NCBI GenBank assembly: GCA_910585825.1
Contig: CAJUEY010000029.1
Location: 1-35,908 of the forward strand
Reading direction: 5' to 3'
DNA length: 35,908 nucleotides
From: an uncultured Lachnospiraceae bacterium
GTDB lineage: Bacteria; Bacillota; Clostridia; Lachnospirales; Lachnospiraceae
The position numbers and the translations under genes were made by a program. Of the stretch, positions 15,700-23,325 are shown piece by piece. The notes beneath the pieces were generated by a model. That model ran no database searches. It saw only the letters and a program-made list of their open reading frames with translations, and was not told the origin of the DNA. The first letter of the stretch is position 1. Every line of letters begins with the position of its first letter.

Positions 15700-15903
15700 T
15701 TACTCTACCACAGTTACATTAGTTGCCTGTGGGCCTTTTGCACCGTCTACTACCTCGAATTCAACTGTGGCGCCTTCTTCTAAAGATTTGAAGCCATCCA
15801 TGTTGAGTCCTGAGTAATGAACGAATACATCATTGCCGGATTCATCAGAGATGAAACCATAGCCCTTTTGGTTGTTGAACCATTTTACTGTACCTTTGTT
15901 CAT
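15700..15903 (-). CDS. Cold-shock protein, CspA family
   Basis: A 67-residue cold-shock domain protein, an RNA/ssDNA-binding beta-barrel that acts as an RNA chaperone. RNP1 is K13-G-Y-G-F-I18 and RNP2 is V26-F-V-H-Y30. The VKWFN start and GPQATNV end are canonical. GGAGGTA lies before the ATG. The leader is short (about 40 bases), unlike the long thermosensing leaders of enterobacterial cspA, so cold regulation through a leader is not evident. Confidence 0.96.
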   Translation of the reverse strand: MNKGTVKWFNNQKGYGFISDESGNDVFVHYSGLNMDGFKSLEEGATVEFEVVDGAKGPQATNVTVVE

Positions 15904-15950
15904 TGTAGTACCTCCAAATAATAATCTATGCTTATCATATGCACAGAATT

Positions 15951-15979
15951 AATATAGCATAAGCTCCTTAAAAAGTAAA
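15951..15979 (-). promoter_or_regulatory. Promoter of the cold-shock gene
   Basis: On the minus strand TTTACT (15974-15979), 17 bases, extended -10 TGCTATATT with TATATT at 15951-15956. It lies just after the end of the DUF5721 gene. Confidence 0.6.
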
Positions 15980-15986
15980 GGAAAAT

Positions 15987-16490
15987 TTAAAGTTCTTCGT
16001 AGGCGACGGCATTTTTCATTAAGAATTTCTGTATCAACTTATCCCATTCCTGATCCAAAGTATGATTTGTAGAAAAAATTGTATAGGAAATCCCGGTAGT
16101 CAGAACGATATTTCCATTTTGATAGGTCAGATTAATAAAAATGCCTTTTACATCATTGGAGGTAAAACCGCTTTCGGAGCAGGCAAGGGTGTTTGCCATA
16201 TTTTCCGGAGAAAGCATCAGAATAAATTTAAAATATACAGGGGTGCGGCTGCCCCGGATCAGCTGATAGCAAACGGGGCGCAGTATAGAATAAGGAAGAA
16301 TGGAATCTTTGGAAAGATTCTGTTCTTCTAATTCTTCTTTGGAGTAAAAAGATGGATTCATATGTCCGTCAATAGTAAAGGTAGCATCTTTGGCAATAGA
16401 AGCCTCGGACAGAAGGAAGTGGTCGAAGATTTCACTGCATAAGAGCTGGTTTATAAATGTTTTCTTATCGGTTAGTTTTAATGCGATCAA
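15987..16490 (-). CDS. DUF5721 family protein
   Basis: A 167-residue cytoplasmic protein that resembles DUF5721, a Lachnospiraceae-type family beginning MIALKxTD and followed by FxNxLLxxExFDxFLLxEAxI and a TFxIDG segment. All are visible here (ALKLTDKKTFINQLL, FDHFLLSEASI, TFTIDGHMN). The function is unknown. The frame can be opened by GTG at 16499, but TTG at 16490 has GAGGTG six bases upstream and gives the family N-terminus, so it is preferred. The family assignment is from memory of the pattern and needs a profile search. Confidence 0.7.
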   Translation of the reverse strand: MIALKLTDKKTFINQLLCSEIFDHFLLSEASIAKDATFTIDGHMNPSFYSKEELEEQNLSKDSILPYSILRPVCYQLIRGSRTPVYFKFILMLSPENMANTLACSESGFTSNDVKGIFINLTYQNGNIVLTTGISYTIFSTNHTLDQEWDKLIQKFLMKNAVAYEEL

Positions 16491-16543
16491 ATGAAACACC
16501 TCATAATGAAAAATTCAATTTTATCTATTTTAACATATCTACT

Positions 16544-16571
16544 TTGAAAAGTTCAAATAATATAGTAAAAT
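16544..16571 (+). promoter_or_regulatory. Possible promoter of the transglutaminase lipoprotein gene
   Basis: TTGAAA (16544-16549), 16 bases, TAAAAT (16566-16571). The -35 region contains the small inverted repeat TTGAA-AAG-TTCAA. Confidence 0.4.
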
Positions 16572-16609
16572 AAAAATTACCTTTAGCAAAGGGAACAGTA
16601 ACGATAGAA

Positions 16610-17872
16610 ATGGAGAAGATTGTGAAGAAAAAGAAAATAAGACTGCTTTGTCTGATTGTCTGCATGGCCTTATACATACAGACGCTGGCAGGATGCCGGG
16701 GGATATTGGAAAGCCTTGAGGCGGAAATTTCTCAGAGTGAGATCAGAACAAATATATTTAAAAAACCTGCGAAAAAGACAGAACAGGAGACAGAGACAAG
16801 AGAACCGGAAACTGTTTTGGAGACAGAGACAGAAGAATCGGAAACAGACAGAGAATCTTTTGGGAGAGAGACAGATATGGCATATGCAGAAAATTATGCA
16901 TATCTGACGCTTGGAGATACGGCCAGAGAGGTGTATCATGAAATGTTGACGGCAATCCTGGGACATGAGGAAAAAATCAAGGTTTCTACGCTGGAGGCAG
17001 ATGTTATGGAGGAAGTTTACCGGGCGATCTGCGCCGATTATGGGGGATTGTACTGGGTGTCCGGGTATGTCTATACCCAGTACAGCCGAAATGGCGAGCC
17101 GACGGGTATGGAATTTCAACCGAAATACACTATGGATAGCGATGAAAGGGAAGAAATTCAACAGCAGATTGACGCGTCGGTGGAAGAATTGCTGGCGGGA
17201 ATATCCGTTCAGGATTCCGATTATGAAAAGGCAAAATATGTATTTGAAATTCTGGTGCAGAATGTGGATTATGACGCAGAAGCAGAAAACAACCAGAACA
17301 TCATCAGCGCTTTTTTAAACAGGGCTACCGTTTGTCAGGGATATGCCTGTGCAACTCAGTATCTGCTGCGTCTGCTGGGAATTCAGAGTGCGATTGTGAC
17401 AGGCAATGCCAATGGAGAATCCCATGCCTGGAATCTGGTGCGCTTAGACGGAAACTACTATTATATGGATACGACCTGGGGAAATTCCAGATATTTAGAC
17501 AGTGACAGTCAAATGGAAAAATACGTGAATTATAATTATCTGGCTATAACGTCAGAAGAGATCAGCAGAACCCATATTTTGGATAATAGTTTCAGCCTGC
17601 CGGAGTGCACGCATGTGGAGGATAATTATTTTATAAAAGAAAACCGCTATTTTGAGGAATGGAATCCGGAGTCTGTCGGCGCTCTGCTGAAAGAATCCTG
17701 GAATGCAGGAGGCGGTGATGTCGCCGTAAAGTTCGCATCGCCTGATTTATACGCGCAGGCTCTTCAGTATTTTATCACGGATCAGCATATTGCAGACTAT
17801 TGCGAAAACATTTCTTCCATTTTTTATCTGGAAGATAAAGAATTGTATGTGCTGACCTTCCATTTTTTGTAA
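16610..17872 (+). CDS. Lipoprotein with transglutaminase-like domain
   Basis: A 420-residue surface lipoprotein. The lipobox LAGC places the lipidated Cys at residue 29. A Glu/Thr-rich low-complexity linker with repeated ETE units covers about 55-88. The transglutaminase-like fold follows with a complete catalytic triad: C242 in ATVCQGYACA, H272 in SHAWNLV and D287 in YMDTTW. Such secreted domains usually act as proteases or peptide-bond-handling enzymes in cell-wall biology; true cross-linking is not established. The C-terminal 100 residues are unassigned. An in-frame GTG at 16622 with GGAG close upstream would give a 25-residue signal peptide and may be the real start. It is monocistronic by spacing. 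Confidence 0.85.
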   Translation: MEKIVKKKKIRLLCLIVCMALYIQTLAGCRGILESLEAEISQSEIRTNIFKKPAKKTEQETETREPETVLETETEESETDRESFGRETDMAYAENYAYLTLGDTAREVYHEMLTAILGHEEKIKVSTLEADVMEEVYRAICADYGGLYWVSGYVYTQYSRNGEPTGMEFQPKYTMDSDEREEIQQQIDASVEELLAGISVQDSDYEKAKYVFEILVQNVDYDAEAENNQNIISAFLNRATVCQGYACATQYLLRLLGIQSAIVTGNANGESHAWNLVRLDGNYYYMDTTWGNSRYLDSDSQMEKYVNYNYLAITSEEISRTHILDNSFSLPECTHVEDNYFIKENRYFEEWNPESVGALLKESWNAGGGDVAVKFASPDLYAQALQYFITDQHIADYCENISSIFYLEDKELYVLTFHFL

Positions 17873-17900
17873 CCTTCGGGCATTTTTGAAATAAAAATAC

Positions 17901-17929
17901 TTTTCATATGCAGATACTTGTGTTATAAT
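17901..17929 (+). promoter_or_regulatory. Promoter of the SCIFF operon
   Basis: TTTTCA (17901-17906), 17 bases, perfect TATAAT (17924-17929), about 55 bases before the SCIFF start. Confidence 0.55.
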
Positions 17930-17984
17930 ATTCTGCGAATATAAATTAAAAGAGGTACGATAGAAAAGAAAAGGAGATTTTATC

Positions 17985-18128
17985 ATGAAACATATCAAAA
18001 CCTTAAATACAAAAAGATTACAGAATACCATCAAGAAAGGCGGCTGCGGCGAGTGCCAGACTTCCTGTCAGTCAGCATGCAAGACTTCCTGTACCGTAGG
18101 GAACCAGACTTGTGAGCATAGCAAATAA
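17985..18128 (+). CDS. scfA: SCIFF peptide precursor (six cysteines in forty-five)
   Basis: A 47-residue ranthipeptide precursor, too short for ordinary ORF calling. It starts MKHIKTLNTKRLQ and has six cysteines at 21, 24, 28, 32, 36 and 43 in the pattern GGCGECQTSCQSACKTSC. The neighbouring radical SAM maturase cross-links precursors of this family by thioether bonds. The leader (1-20) is the recognition region in studied homologues. AAGGAG lies eight bases before the ATG. The maturase follows directly and SecDF comes next, as is common in Clostridia. The biological role of mature SCIFF is still unclear. Confidence 0.96.
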   Translation: MKHIKTLNTKRLQNTIKKGGCGECQTSCQSACKTSCTVGNQTCEHSK

Positions 18129-18154
18129 AACGATTGACTATGATTACATATACG

Positions 18155-18177
18155 GGCCGCGCGCACAGCGTGCGGTC
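18155..18177 (+). other. Hairpin between SCIFF and its maturase, likely attenuator
   Basis: CCGCGCGC (18157-18164) pairs with GCGTGCGG (18168-18175) with one G-U pair and a 3-base loop. Flanking G-U and G-C pairs extend the stem to 10 bp. The following sequence (TCATTTGTT) is only moderately T-rich, so partial readthrough is plausible. Confidence 0.5.
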
Positions 18178-18279
18178 ATTTGTTCGTTATATACGATAAG
18201 AAGATATGCCTTCGGGCAGTCCTTTATGCGGGGAAAACGCGCATGAAAAGATAAAACTAGGAAGTGAGGAAGTATTGCA

Positions 18280-19635
18280 GTGGTTCATCAGTACAAAAAT
18301 AACGGCTACAATATTGTTCTGGATGTAAACAGCGGTGCGGTCCATATAGTAGATGATGCGGCATATGACGTAATTGCTTTGTGGGAATCCCATACAAAGG
18401 ATGAAATTCTGGAAAAGCTGCAGTCTGATTATGAGGTCGAACAGATCAAAGAGGCAATTGAGGAGACGGCTTCTCTGGAAACAGAAGGCATTCTTTTTAC
18501 AAAAGATGTATATGAGAATATTCTGCCGAAGAAACAGCAGACGGTAGTGAAGGCGCTGTGTCTGCACATTGCCCATGACTGCAATTTAAGATGCCGGTAT
18601 TGTTTTGCAGATGAAGGAGAATATCATGGAAAAAGGGCGCTGATGTCTTATGAAACGGGAAAAGCGGCGTTGGACTTTTTGATTGCCAATTCCGGAAATC
18701 GAAGAAACCTGGAAGTGGACTTTTTCGGCGGCGAGCCGACGATGAATTTCCAGGTGGTAAAGGATCTTGTGGCATACGGAAGAGAGCAGGAGAAGGTTTT
18801 CGATAAGAGGTTCCGCTTTACACTGACGACCAACGGAGTTCTTTTAAATGATGAGATTATGGAATTTGCCAATCGGGAAATGGCAAACGTGGTGCTTAGT
18901 ATTGACGGACGTAAAGAGGTCAACGACAAAATGCGGCCTTTTGCAAACGGCAGCGGAAGCTATGATCTGATTGTGCCGAAATTTCAGAAATTTGCAGAGA
19001 GCAGAAATCAGACAGACTATTACGTCAGAGGTACATTTACCCGCCATAATCTGGATTTTTCCAAAGATGTGCTGCATCTTGCGGATCTTGGGTTCAAACA
19101 GATTTCGGTAGAACCGGTGGTAGCCCAGCCGGAAGATGATTATGCAATCCGGGAAGAAGATCTGCCCCGGTTGTTTGAGGAATATGACAAGCTGGCCGAA
19201 GAAATGGTGAAACGGCATAAACATGGAGATGATTTTCAATTTTTCCATTTTATGATAGATTTAGAGGGAGGTCCCTGTGTGATCAAGCGGCTATCGGGCT
19301 GTGGTTCGGGAACGGAGTATCTTGCAGTCACCCCCTGGGGAGACCTCTACCCATGCCATCAGTTTGTAGGTAATGAGAAGTTTTGTATGGGAAATGTTAT
19401 GGAGGGCGTTAAGAATATTGACTTAAGGGAAGAATTTAGCAGCTGTAACGTCTATTCCAAAGAAAAGTGCCAGAACTGTTTCGCAAAATTTTACTGCAGC
19501 GGCGGCTGTGCAGCTAATTCTTATAATTTCCATGGAAACATTCGCGATGCCTATGATATCGGGTGTGCGTTACAGAAGAAACGTGTGGAATGCGCTATTA
19601 TGATAAAAGCAGCAGAAACGTGTGGAACAGAGTAA
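18280..19635 (+). CDS. scfB: SCIFF maturase, radical SAM/SPASM enzyme
   Basis: A 451-residue thioether-forming peptide maturase. The N-terminal part (1-90) is a RiPP-recognition-like region with the VHQYKNNGYNIVLDVNSGAVH start typical of the family. The radical SAM cluster motif is C101-x3-C105-x2-C108 (CNLRCRYC), followed by FFGGEPTMNF. The C-terminal SPASM region has CGSGTEYLAVTPWGDLYPC and CQNCFAKFYCSGGC, which bind auxiliary iron-sulfur clusters. It installs Cys thioether links in the peptide encoded just upstream. The start is GTG at 18280 with GAGG about 10 bases before it. The gene lies 18 bases upstream of secDF. Confidence 0.95.
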   Translation: MVHQYKNNGYNIVLDVNSGAVHIVDDAAYDVIALWESHTKDEILEKLQSDYEVEQIKEAIEETASLETEGILFTKDVYENILPKKQQTVVKALCLHIAHDCNLRCRYCFADEGEYHGKRALMSYETGKAALDFLIANSGNRRNLEVDFFGGEPTMNFQVVKDLVAYGREQEKVFDKRFRFTLTTNGVLLNDEIMEFANREMANVVLSIDGRKEVNDKMRPFANGSGSYDLIVPKFQKFAESRNQTDYYVRGTFTRHNLDFSKDVLHLADLGFKQISVEPVVAQPEDDYAIREEDLPRLFEEYDKLAEEMVKRHKHGDDFQFFHFMIDLEGGPCVIKRLSGCGSGTEYLAVTPWGDLYPCHQFVGNEKFCMGNVMEGVKNIDLREEFSSCNVYSKEKCQNCFAKFYCSGGCAANSYNFHGNIRDAYDIGCALQKKRVECAIMIKAAETCGTE

Positions 19636-19653
19636 AAGAAAGGAAGAAAAGAG

Positions 19654-21828
19654 ATGAAGAACAAATTCAGTAAAGGTCAGGGCTGTGCAATGCTTTTAGT
19701 GATTGTCCTGATCCTTGGGGGACTTGCATATTATGCATCCATTATTCTTTCTTCTACCGGAATCGGTGAAGATATGAGTATTAAACTGGGCCTGGATCTG
19801 GCGGGCGGCGTCAGCATCACTTATCAGGTGGATGAAGATGATTTCACAGATGAAGAAGTCAGCGATACGATTTACAAGCTGCAGCAGCGTGTAGAGGCGT
19901 ACAGTACGGAAGCTGTCGTTTACAGAGAAGGCGATGACCGTATTACCGTTGAAATACCCGGTGTAACAGATGCGAACGCTATTTTGGAAGAGCTTGGAAA
20001 GCCGGGGTCCTTGGAGTTCCAGACGCCGGATGGAGAAGCTTTTTTGACGGGTGATATGATTGAAGATGCTCAGGCGGGTTCTTACAGCAACGATATGGGC
20101 AACAATGAATTCGTAGTAGATCTGACGTTTACGTCAGAGGGTGCAGAAATATTCGGCGAAGTTACTTCTGCAAATGTAGGAAATACCCTGCCTATCGTAT
20201 ACGATGGTGAAGTGATTAGCAAGCCTGAAGTGCAGCAGGCAATTACCGGAGGAACTGCGCAGATTACAAAGATCGGTTCTTTTGAAGAGGCGGAGATTCT
20301 GGCATCCAATATCCGTATTGGTTCTCTTTCCCTGCAGTTAAGCGAGCTGCGATCTAACGTCGTAGGCGCACAGCTGGGAAGTGATGCGATTTCCTCCAGC
20401 TTAAAAGCAGCAGCAATTGGTCTGATCATTGTGATGCTGTTTATGATGATTGTATATTTTGTACCGGGTGTTGCAGCTTCTGTTGCTCTTGCAATTTATA
20501 CCTGTCTGGTAATCGCAACCTTATATCTGTTTGAGATTACATTGACATTGCCGGGTATTGCAGGTATTATTCTTTCTATTGGTATGGCGGTAGATGCAAA
20601 TGTTATTATCTTTGCCCGTATCCGTGAGGAAATTAGCAGCGGTAAATCGGTAGGCTCTTCTATTAATATGGGATTTAAGAAAGCCCTTTCTGCGATTGTT
20701 GACGGAAACGTTACAACCCTGATTGCGGCGGCTGTGTTATATCTGTTTGGCTCCGGCTCAGTAAAGGGCTTTGCCAGCACATTGGCAATTGGTATCATTC
20801 TTTCCATGTTTACAGCGCTGGTGATTACAAGATTGATTTTAAATGCATTATTTGCACTGGGCTTGCAGGATGTGAAGTATTTTGGAAAGGGAAAAGTCTT
20901 AAATACACTGCATCTTGTGGAAAAAAGAATGATTTTATTCGGCATTTCTATTGTTATTATTGCAGCCGGATTTATTTCCATGGGCGTTTATGGGTCCAAT
21001 GGCAATGCATTGAATTACAGTCTTGATTTTATAGGAGGTACTTCTACAACCGTACCTTTTGAAAAGGATTATACGATTGAGGAAATTGATTCTGAACTGG
21101 TTCCGCTGGTAGAAGGCGTAACGGGAGACAGCGATGTCCAGACGACCCAGGTGCAGGGAACCAATCAGATTATATTTAAGACACGCACCCTTTCTTTAGA
21201 TGAGCGTGAAGCTTTGAATAAAGTATTTGTAGATAATTATAAAGTAAACGAAGATGAAATCCAGTCAGAGAGTATAAGCTCTGCGATCAGCTCGGAAATG
21301 CGTGCAGACGCAGTAAAAGCTGTTTTGATTGCTGTTGTATGTATGTTGATTTACATCTGGTTCCGGTTCAGTGATGCCAGATTTGCAGTCAGCGCAATTG
21401 CAGCTTTGGGACATGACGTATTAGTTGTGCTCACCTGCTATGCAGTAATGCGCATTTCTGTGGGCAGTACATTTATTGCCTGTATGCTGACGATTATCGG
21501 TTATTCGATTAATGATACGATTGTTATTTTCGACCGAATTCGTGAGAATATGAAATTGAAGAAGGTGAAGGATGCTGACGCTCTGTGTGAAGTTGCCAAT
21601 GACAGTCTGACACAGACGCTGAGCCGCAGCATCAACACTTCCATTACCACGTTTATTATGGTATTTATTCTGTGGTTATTAGGTGTTGCGACCATTCGTG
21701 ATTTTTCACTGCCGCTTATGGTAGGTTTGATCAGCGGCGCCTATTCTTCCATTTGTGTTGCAGCTCAGCTGTGGTTTGTATTCAAACGTAAGATTGGTAA
21801 GAATAAGATTGCAGATCCTGCAAATTAA
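19654..21828 (+). CDS. secDF: Protein translocase subunit SecDF (fused)
   Basis: A 724-residue membrane protein joining SecD and SecF, which use the ion gradient to pull secreted proteins out of the SecYEG channel. The SecD half has its first membrane helix at about 11-33, the GLDLAGGVSITY motif at 46-57, the P1 extracytoplasmic region, then helices to about 410. The SecF half begins near 425 and shows NYSLDFIGGTST near 454-465 and later helices with IGYSINDTIVIFDRIREN. AAGGAAG lies before the ATG. Fused SecDF occurs in Bacillus and many Clostridia. A terminator follows. Confidence 0.96.
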   Translation: MKNKFSKGQGCAMLLVIVLILGGLAYYASIILSSTGIGEDMSIKLGLDLAGGVSITYQVDEDDFTDEEVSDTIYKLQQRVEAYSTEAVVYREGDDRITVEIPGVTDANAILEELGKPGSLEFQTPDGEAFLTGDMIEDAQAGSYSNDMGNNEFVVDLTFTSEGAEIFGEVTSANVGNTLPIVYDGEVISKPEVQQAITGGTAQITKIGSFEEAEILASNIRIGSLSLQLSELRSNVVGAQLGSDAISSSLKAAAIGLIIVMLFMMIVYFVPGVAASVALAIYTCLVIATLYLFEITLTLPGIAGIILSIGMAVDANVIIFARIREEISSGKSVGSSINMGFKKALSAIVDGNVTTLIAAAVLYLFGSGSVKGFASTLAIGIILSMFTALVITRLILNALFALGLQDVKYFGKGKVLNTLHLVEKRMILFGISIVIIAAGFISMGVYGSNGNALNYSLDFIGGTSTTVPFEKDYTIEEIDSELVPLVEGVTGDSDVQTTQVQGTNQIIFKTRTLSLDEREALNKVFVDNYKVNEDEIQSESISSAISSEMRADAVKAVLIAVVCMLIYIWFRFSDARFAVSAIAALGHDVLVVLTCYAVMRISVGSTFIACMLTIIGYSINDTIVIFDRIRENMKLKKVKDADALCEVANDSLTQTLSRSINTSITTFIMVFILWLLGVATIRDFSLPLMVGLISGAYSSICVAAQLWFVFKRKIGKNKIADPAN

Positions 21829-21862
21829 TAGCATGGTGTCATAAGTGATAAGAATAAAAGAT

Positions 21863-21893
21863 AACTGCCGAGGGAGACTTCGGCAGTTTTTTG
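21863..21893 (+). terminator. Terminator of the scfA-scfB-secDF operon
   Basis: AACTGCCGA (21863-21871) pairs perfectly with TCGGCAGTT (21880-21888), followed by TTTTTG. Confidence 0.88.
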
Positions 21894-21914
21894 TCGTGAT
21901 GCGTTATATAGAAA

Positions 21915-21943
21915 TTGTCAATCACAGTTTCGGCAGGTATACC
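21915..21943 (+). promoter_or_regulatory. Promoter of the MATE transporter gene
   Basis: TTGTCA (21915-21920), 17 bases, TATACC (21938-21943), about 40 bases before the start codon. Confidence 0.5.
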
Positions 21944-21984
21944 AGGAAGGTGTTTTTGCCGGATGGATTAGGAGGAATTTTTAA

Positions 21985-23316
21985 ATGAAAAAGATACAGC
22001 TTTCGGAACATTTTTCTTATCAAAAGTTGTTCTGTTTTACATTGCCTTCCATTGCTATGATGATTTTTACATCAATTTATGGAGTGGTGGATGGTCTGTT
22101 TGTTTCTAATTTTGTAGGGAAAACGCCTTTTGCCGCGATTAATTTTATCATGCCTTTTTTGCAGATTTTGGGTACGCTGGGATTTATGTTTGGTACCGGC
22201 GGCAGCGCATTGATTGCAAAAACGCTGGGAGAGGGGAATAAGAAAAAGGCAAAAGAGCTGTTTTCGCTGTTTATTTATGTAACGGTTGTCTGTGGGATTG
22301 TAATTGCCATCATTGGAATTTTGTGTATTCGTCCGATTGCTTCTGTTTTGGGAGCGGAAGGAGAAATGTTGGAAAATTGTATTATATATGGGAGATGGGT
22401 GCTTCTTGCATTGCCGTTCTTCATGCTTCAATTTGAATTTCAAAGTTTTTTTGCCACAGCAGAGAAACCACAGCTTGGGCTTTTTGTAACCGTTGCGTCA
22501 GGTGTAATGAATATGATATTGGATGCTCTTTTTATGAAAATTTTCGCCTGGGGGCTTGTGGGAGCTGCGGCTGCAACGGCAATCAGCCAGTCTGCCGGAG
22601 CAATCCTTGCACTTGTTTATTTCATTCGTCCGAATACGAGTCTGCTGCAGCTGACAGGGACAAAATTTGACGGAAACGCTTTGCTCAAGGCTTCGATTAA
22701 CGGTTCTTCGGAGCTGATGTCCAGTATTTCCATGTCCCTTGTCAGTATGCTGTATAATTTGCAGTTGATGAAATATGCGGGGGAAAGCGGTGTTGCGGCA
22801 TATGGGGTGCTGATGTATGTAGGTATGATTTTTTTCTCGGCGTTTATTGGTTATTCAGTGGGAACGGCGCCTGTCATTGGCTTCCATTATGGTGCGGGAA
22901 ATCATGCAGAATTAAAAAGCCTGCTGAGAAAGAGTTTTGTGGTTATCGGAGGTTTTTCCGTGTGTATGTTTGCGGCTTCTGAATTTTTGGCGATGCCGCT
23001 GGCAAAAATTTTTGTGGGATATGATGGAGAACTGCTGAACATAACACTCCGGGGATTTCGGATTTTTTCCTTCTCTTTTCTTTTGGCGGGAGTTCCGATT
23101 TTTGGCTCTTCATTTTTTACGGCGCTTAGCAACGGACTTATTTCGGCGCTTATCTCGTTTTTGCGAACCCTTGTCTTTCAGGTGGCGGCGGTGCTGATTT
23201 TTCCGATGTTCCTTGCTATTGACGGCATTTGGATTTCGATTTCGGCAGCGGAATTTATGGCAGTTTTGATTACCATATGCTTTCTTTTTAAGATGAGGGA
23301 TAAGTACCATTATTAA
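21985..23316 (+). CDS. MATE family efflux transporter
   Basis: A 443-residue membrane protein with about twelve hydrophobic helices arranged as two similar halves. Family features include the N-terminal FTLPSIAMMIFTSIYGVVDGLFVSNFVG, the GTGGSALIAKTLGEGNKKKA loop after helix 2, and GYSVGTAPVIGFHYGAGNHAELK at the matching place in the second half. MATE proteins export cationic drugs, dyes or metabolites by Na+ or H+ antiport. The substrate is unknown. A strong AGGAGG site lies eight bases before the ATG. It is monocistronic and converges on the sporulation-type wall protein gene with only nine bases between stops. Confidence 0.93.
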   Translation: MKKIQLSEHFSYQKLFCFTLPSIAMMIFTSIYGVVDGLFVSNFVGKTPFAAINFIMPFLQILGTLGFMFGTGGSALIAKTLGEGNKKKAKELFSLFIYVTVVCGIVIAIIGILCIRPIASVLGAEGEMLENCIIYGRWVLLALPFFMLQFEFQSFFATAEKPQLGLFVTVASGVMNMILDALFMKIFAWGLVGAAAATAISQSAGAILALVYFIRPNTSLLQLTGTKFDGNALLKASINGSSELMSSISMSLVSMLYNLQLMKYAGESGVAAYGVLMYVGMIFFSAFIGYSVGTAPVIGFHYGAGNHAELKSLLRKSFVVIGGFSVCMFAASEFLAMPLAKIFVGYDGELLNITLRGFRIFSFSFLLAGVPIFGSSFFTALSNGLISALISFLRTLVFQVAAVLIFPMFLAIDGIWISISAAEFMAVLITICFLFKMRDKYHY

Positions 23317-23325
23317 TTTTTACAA

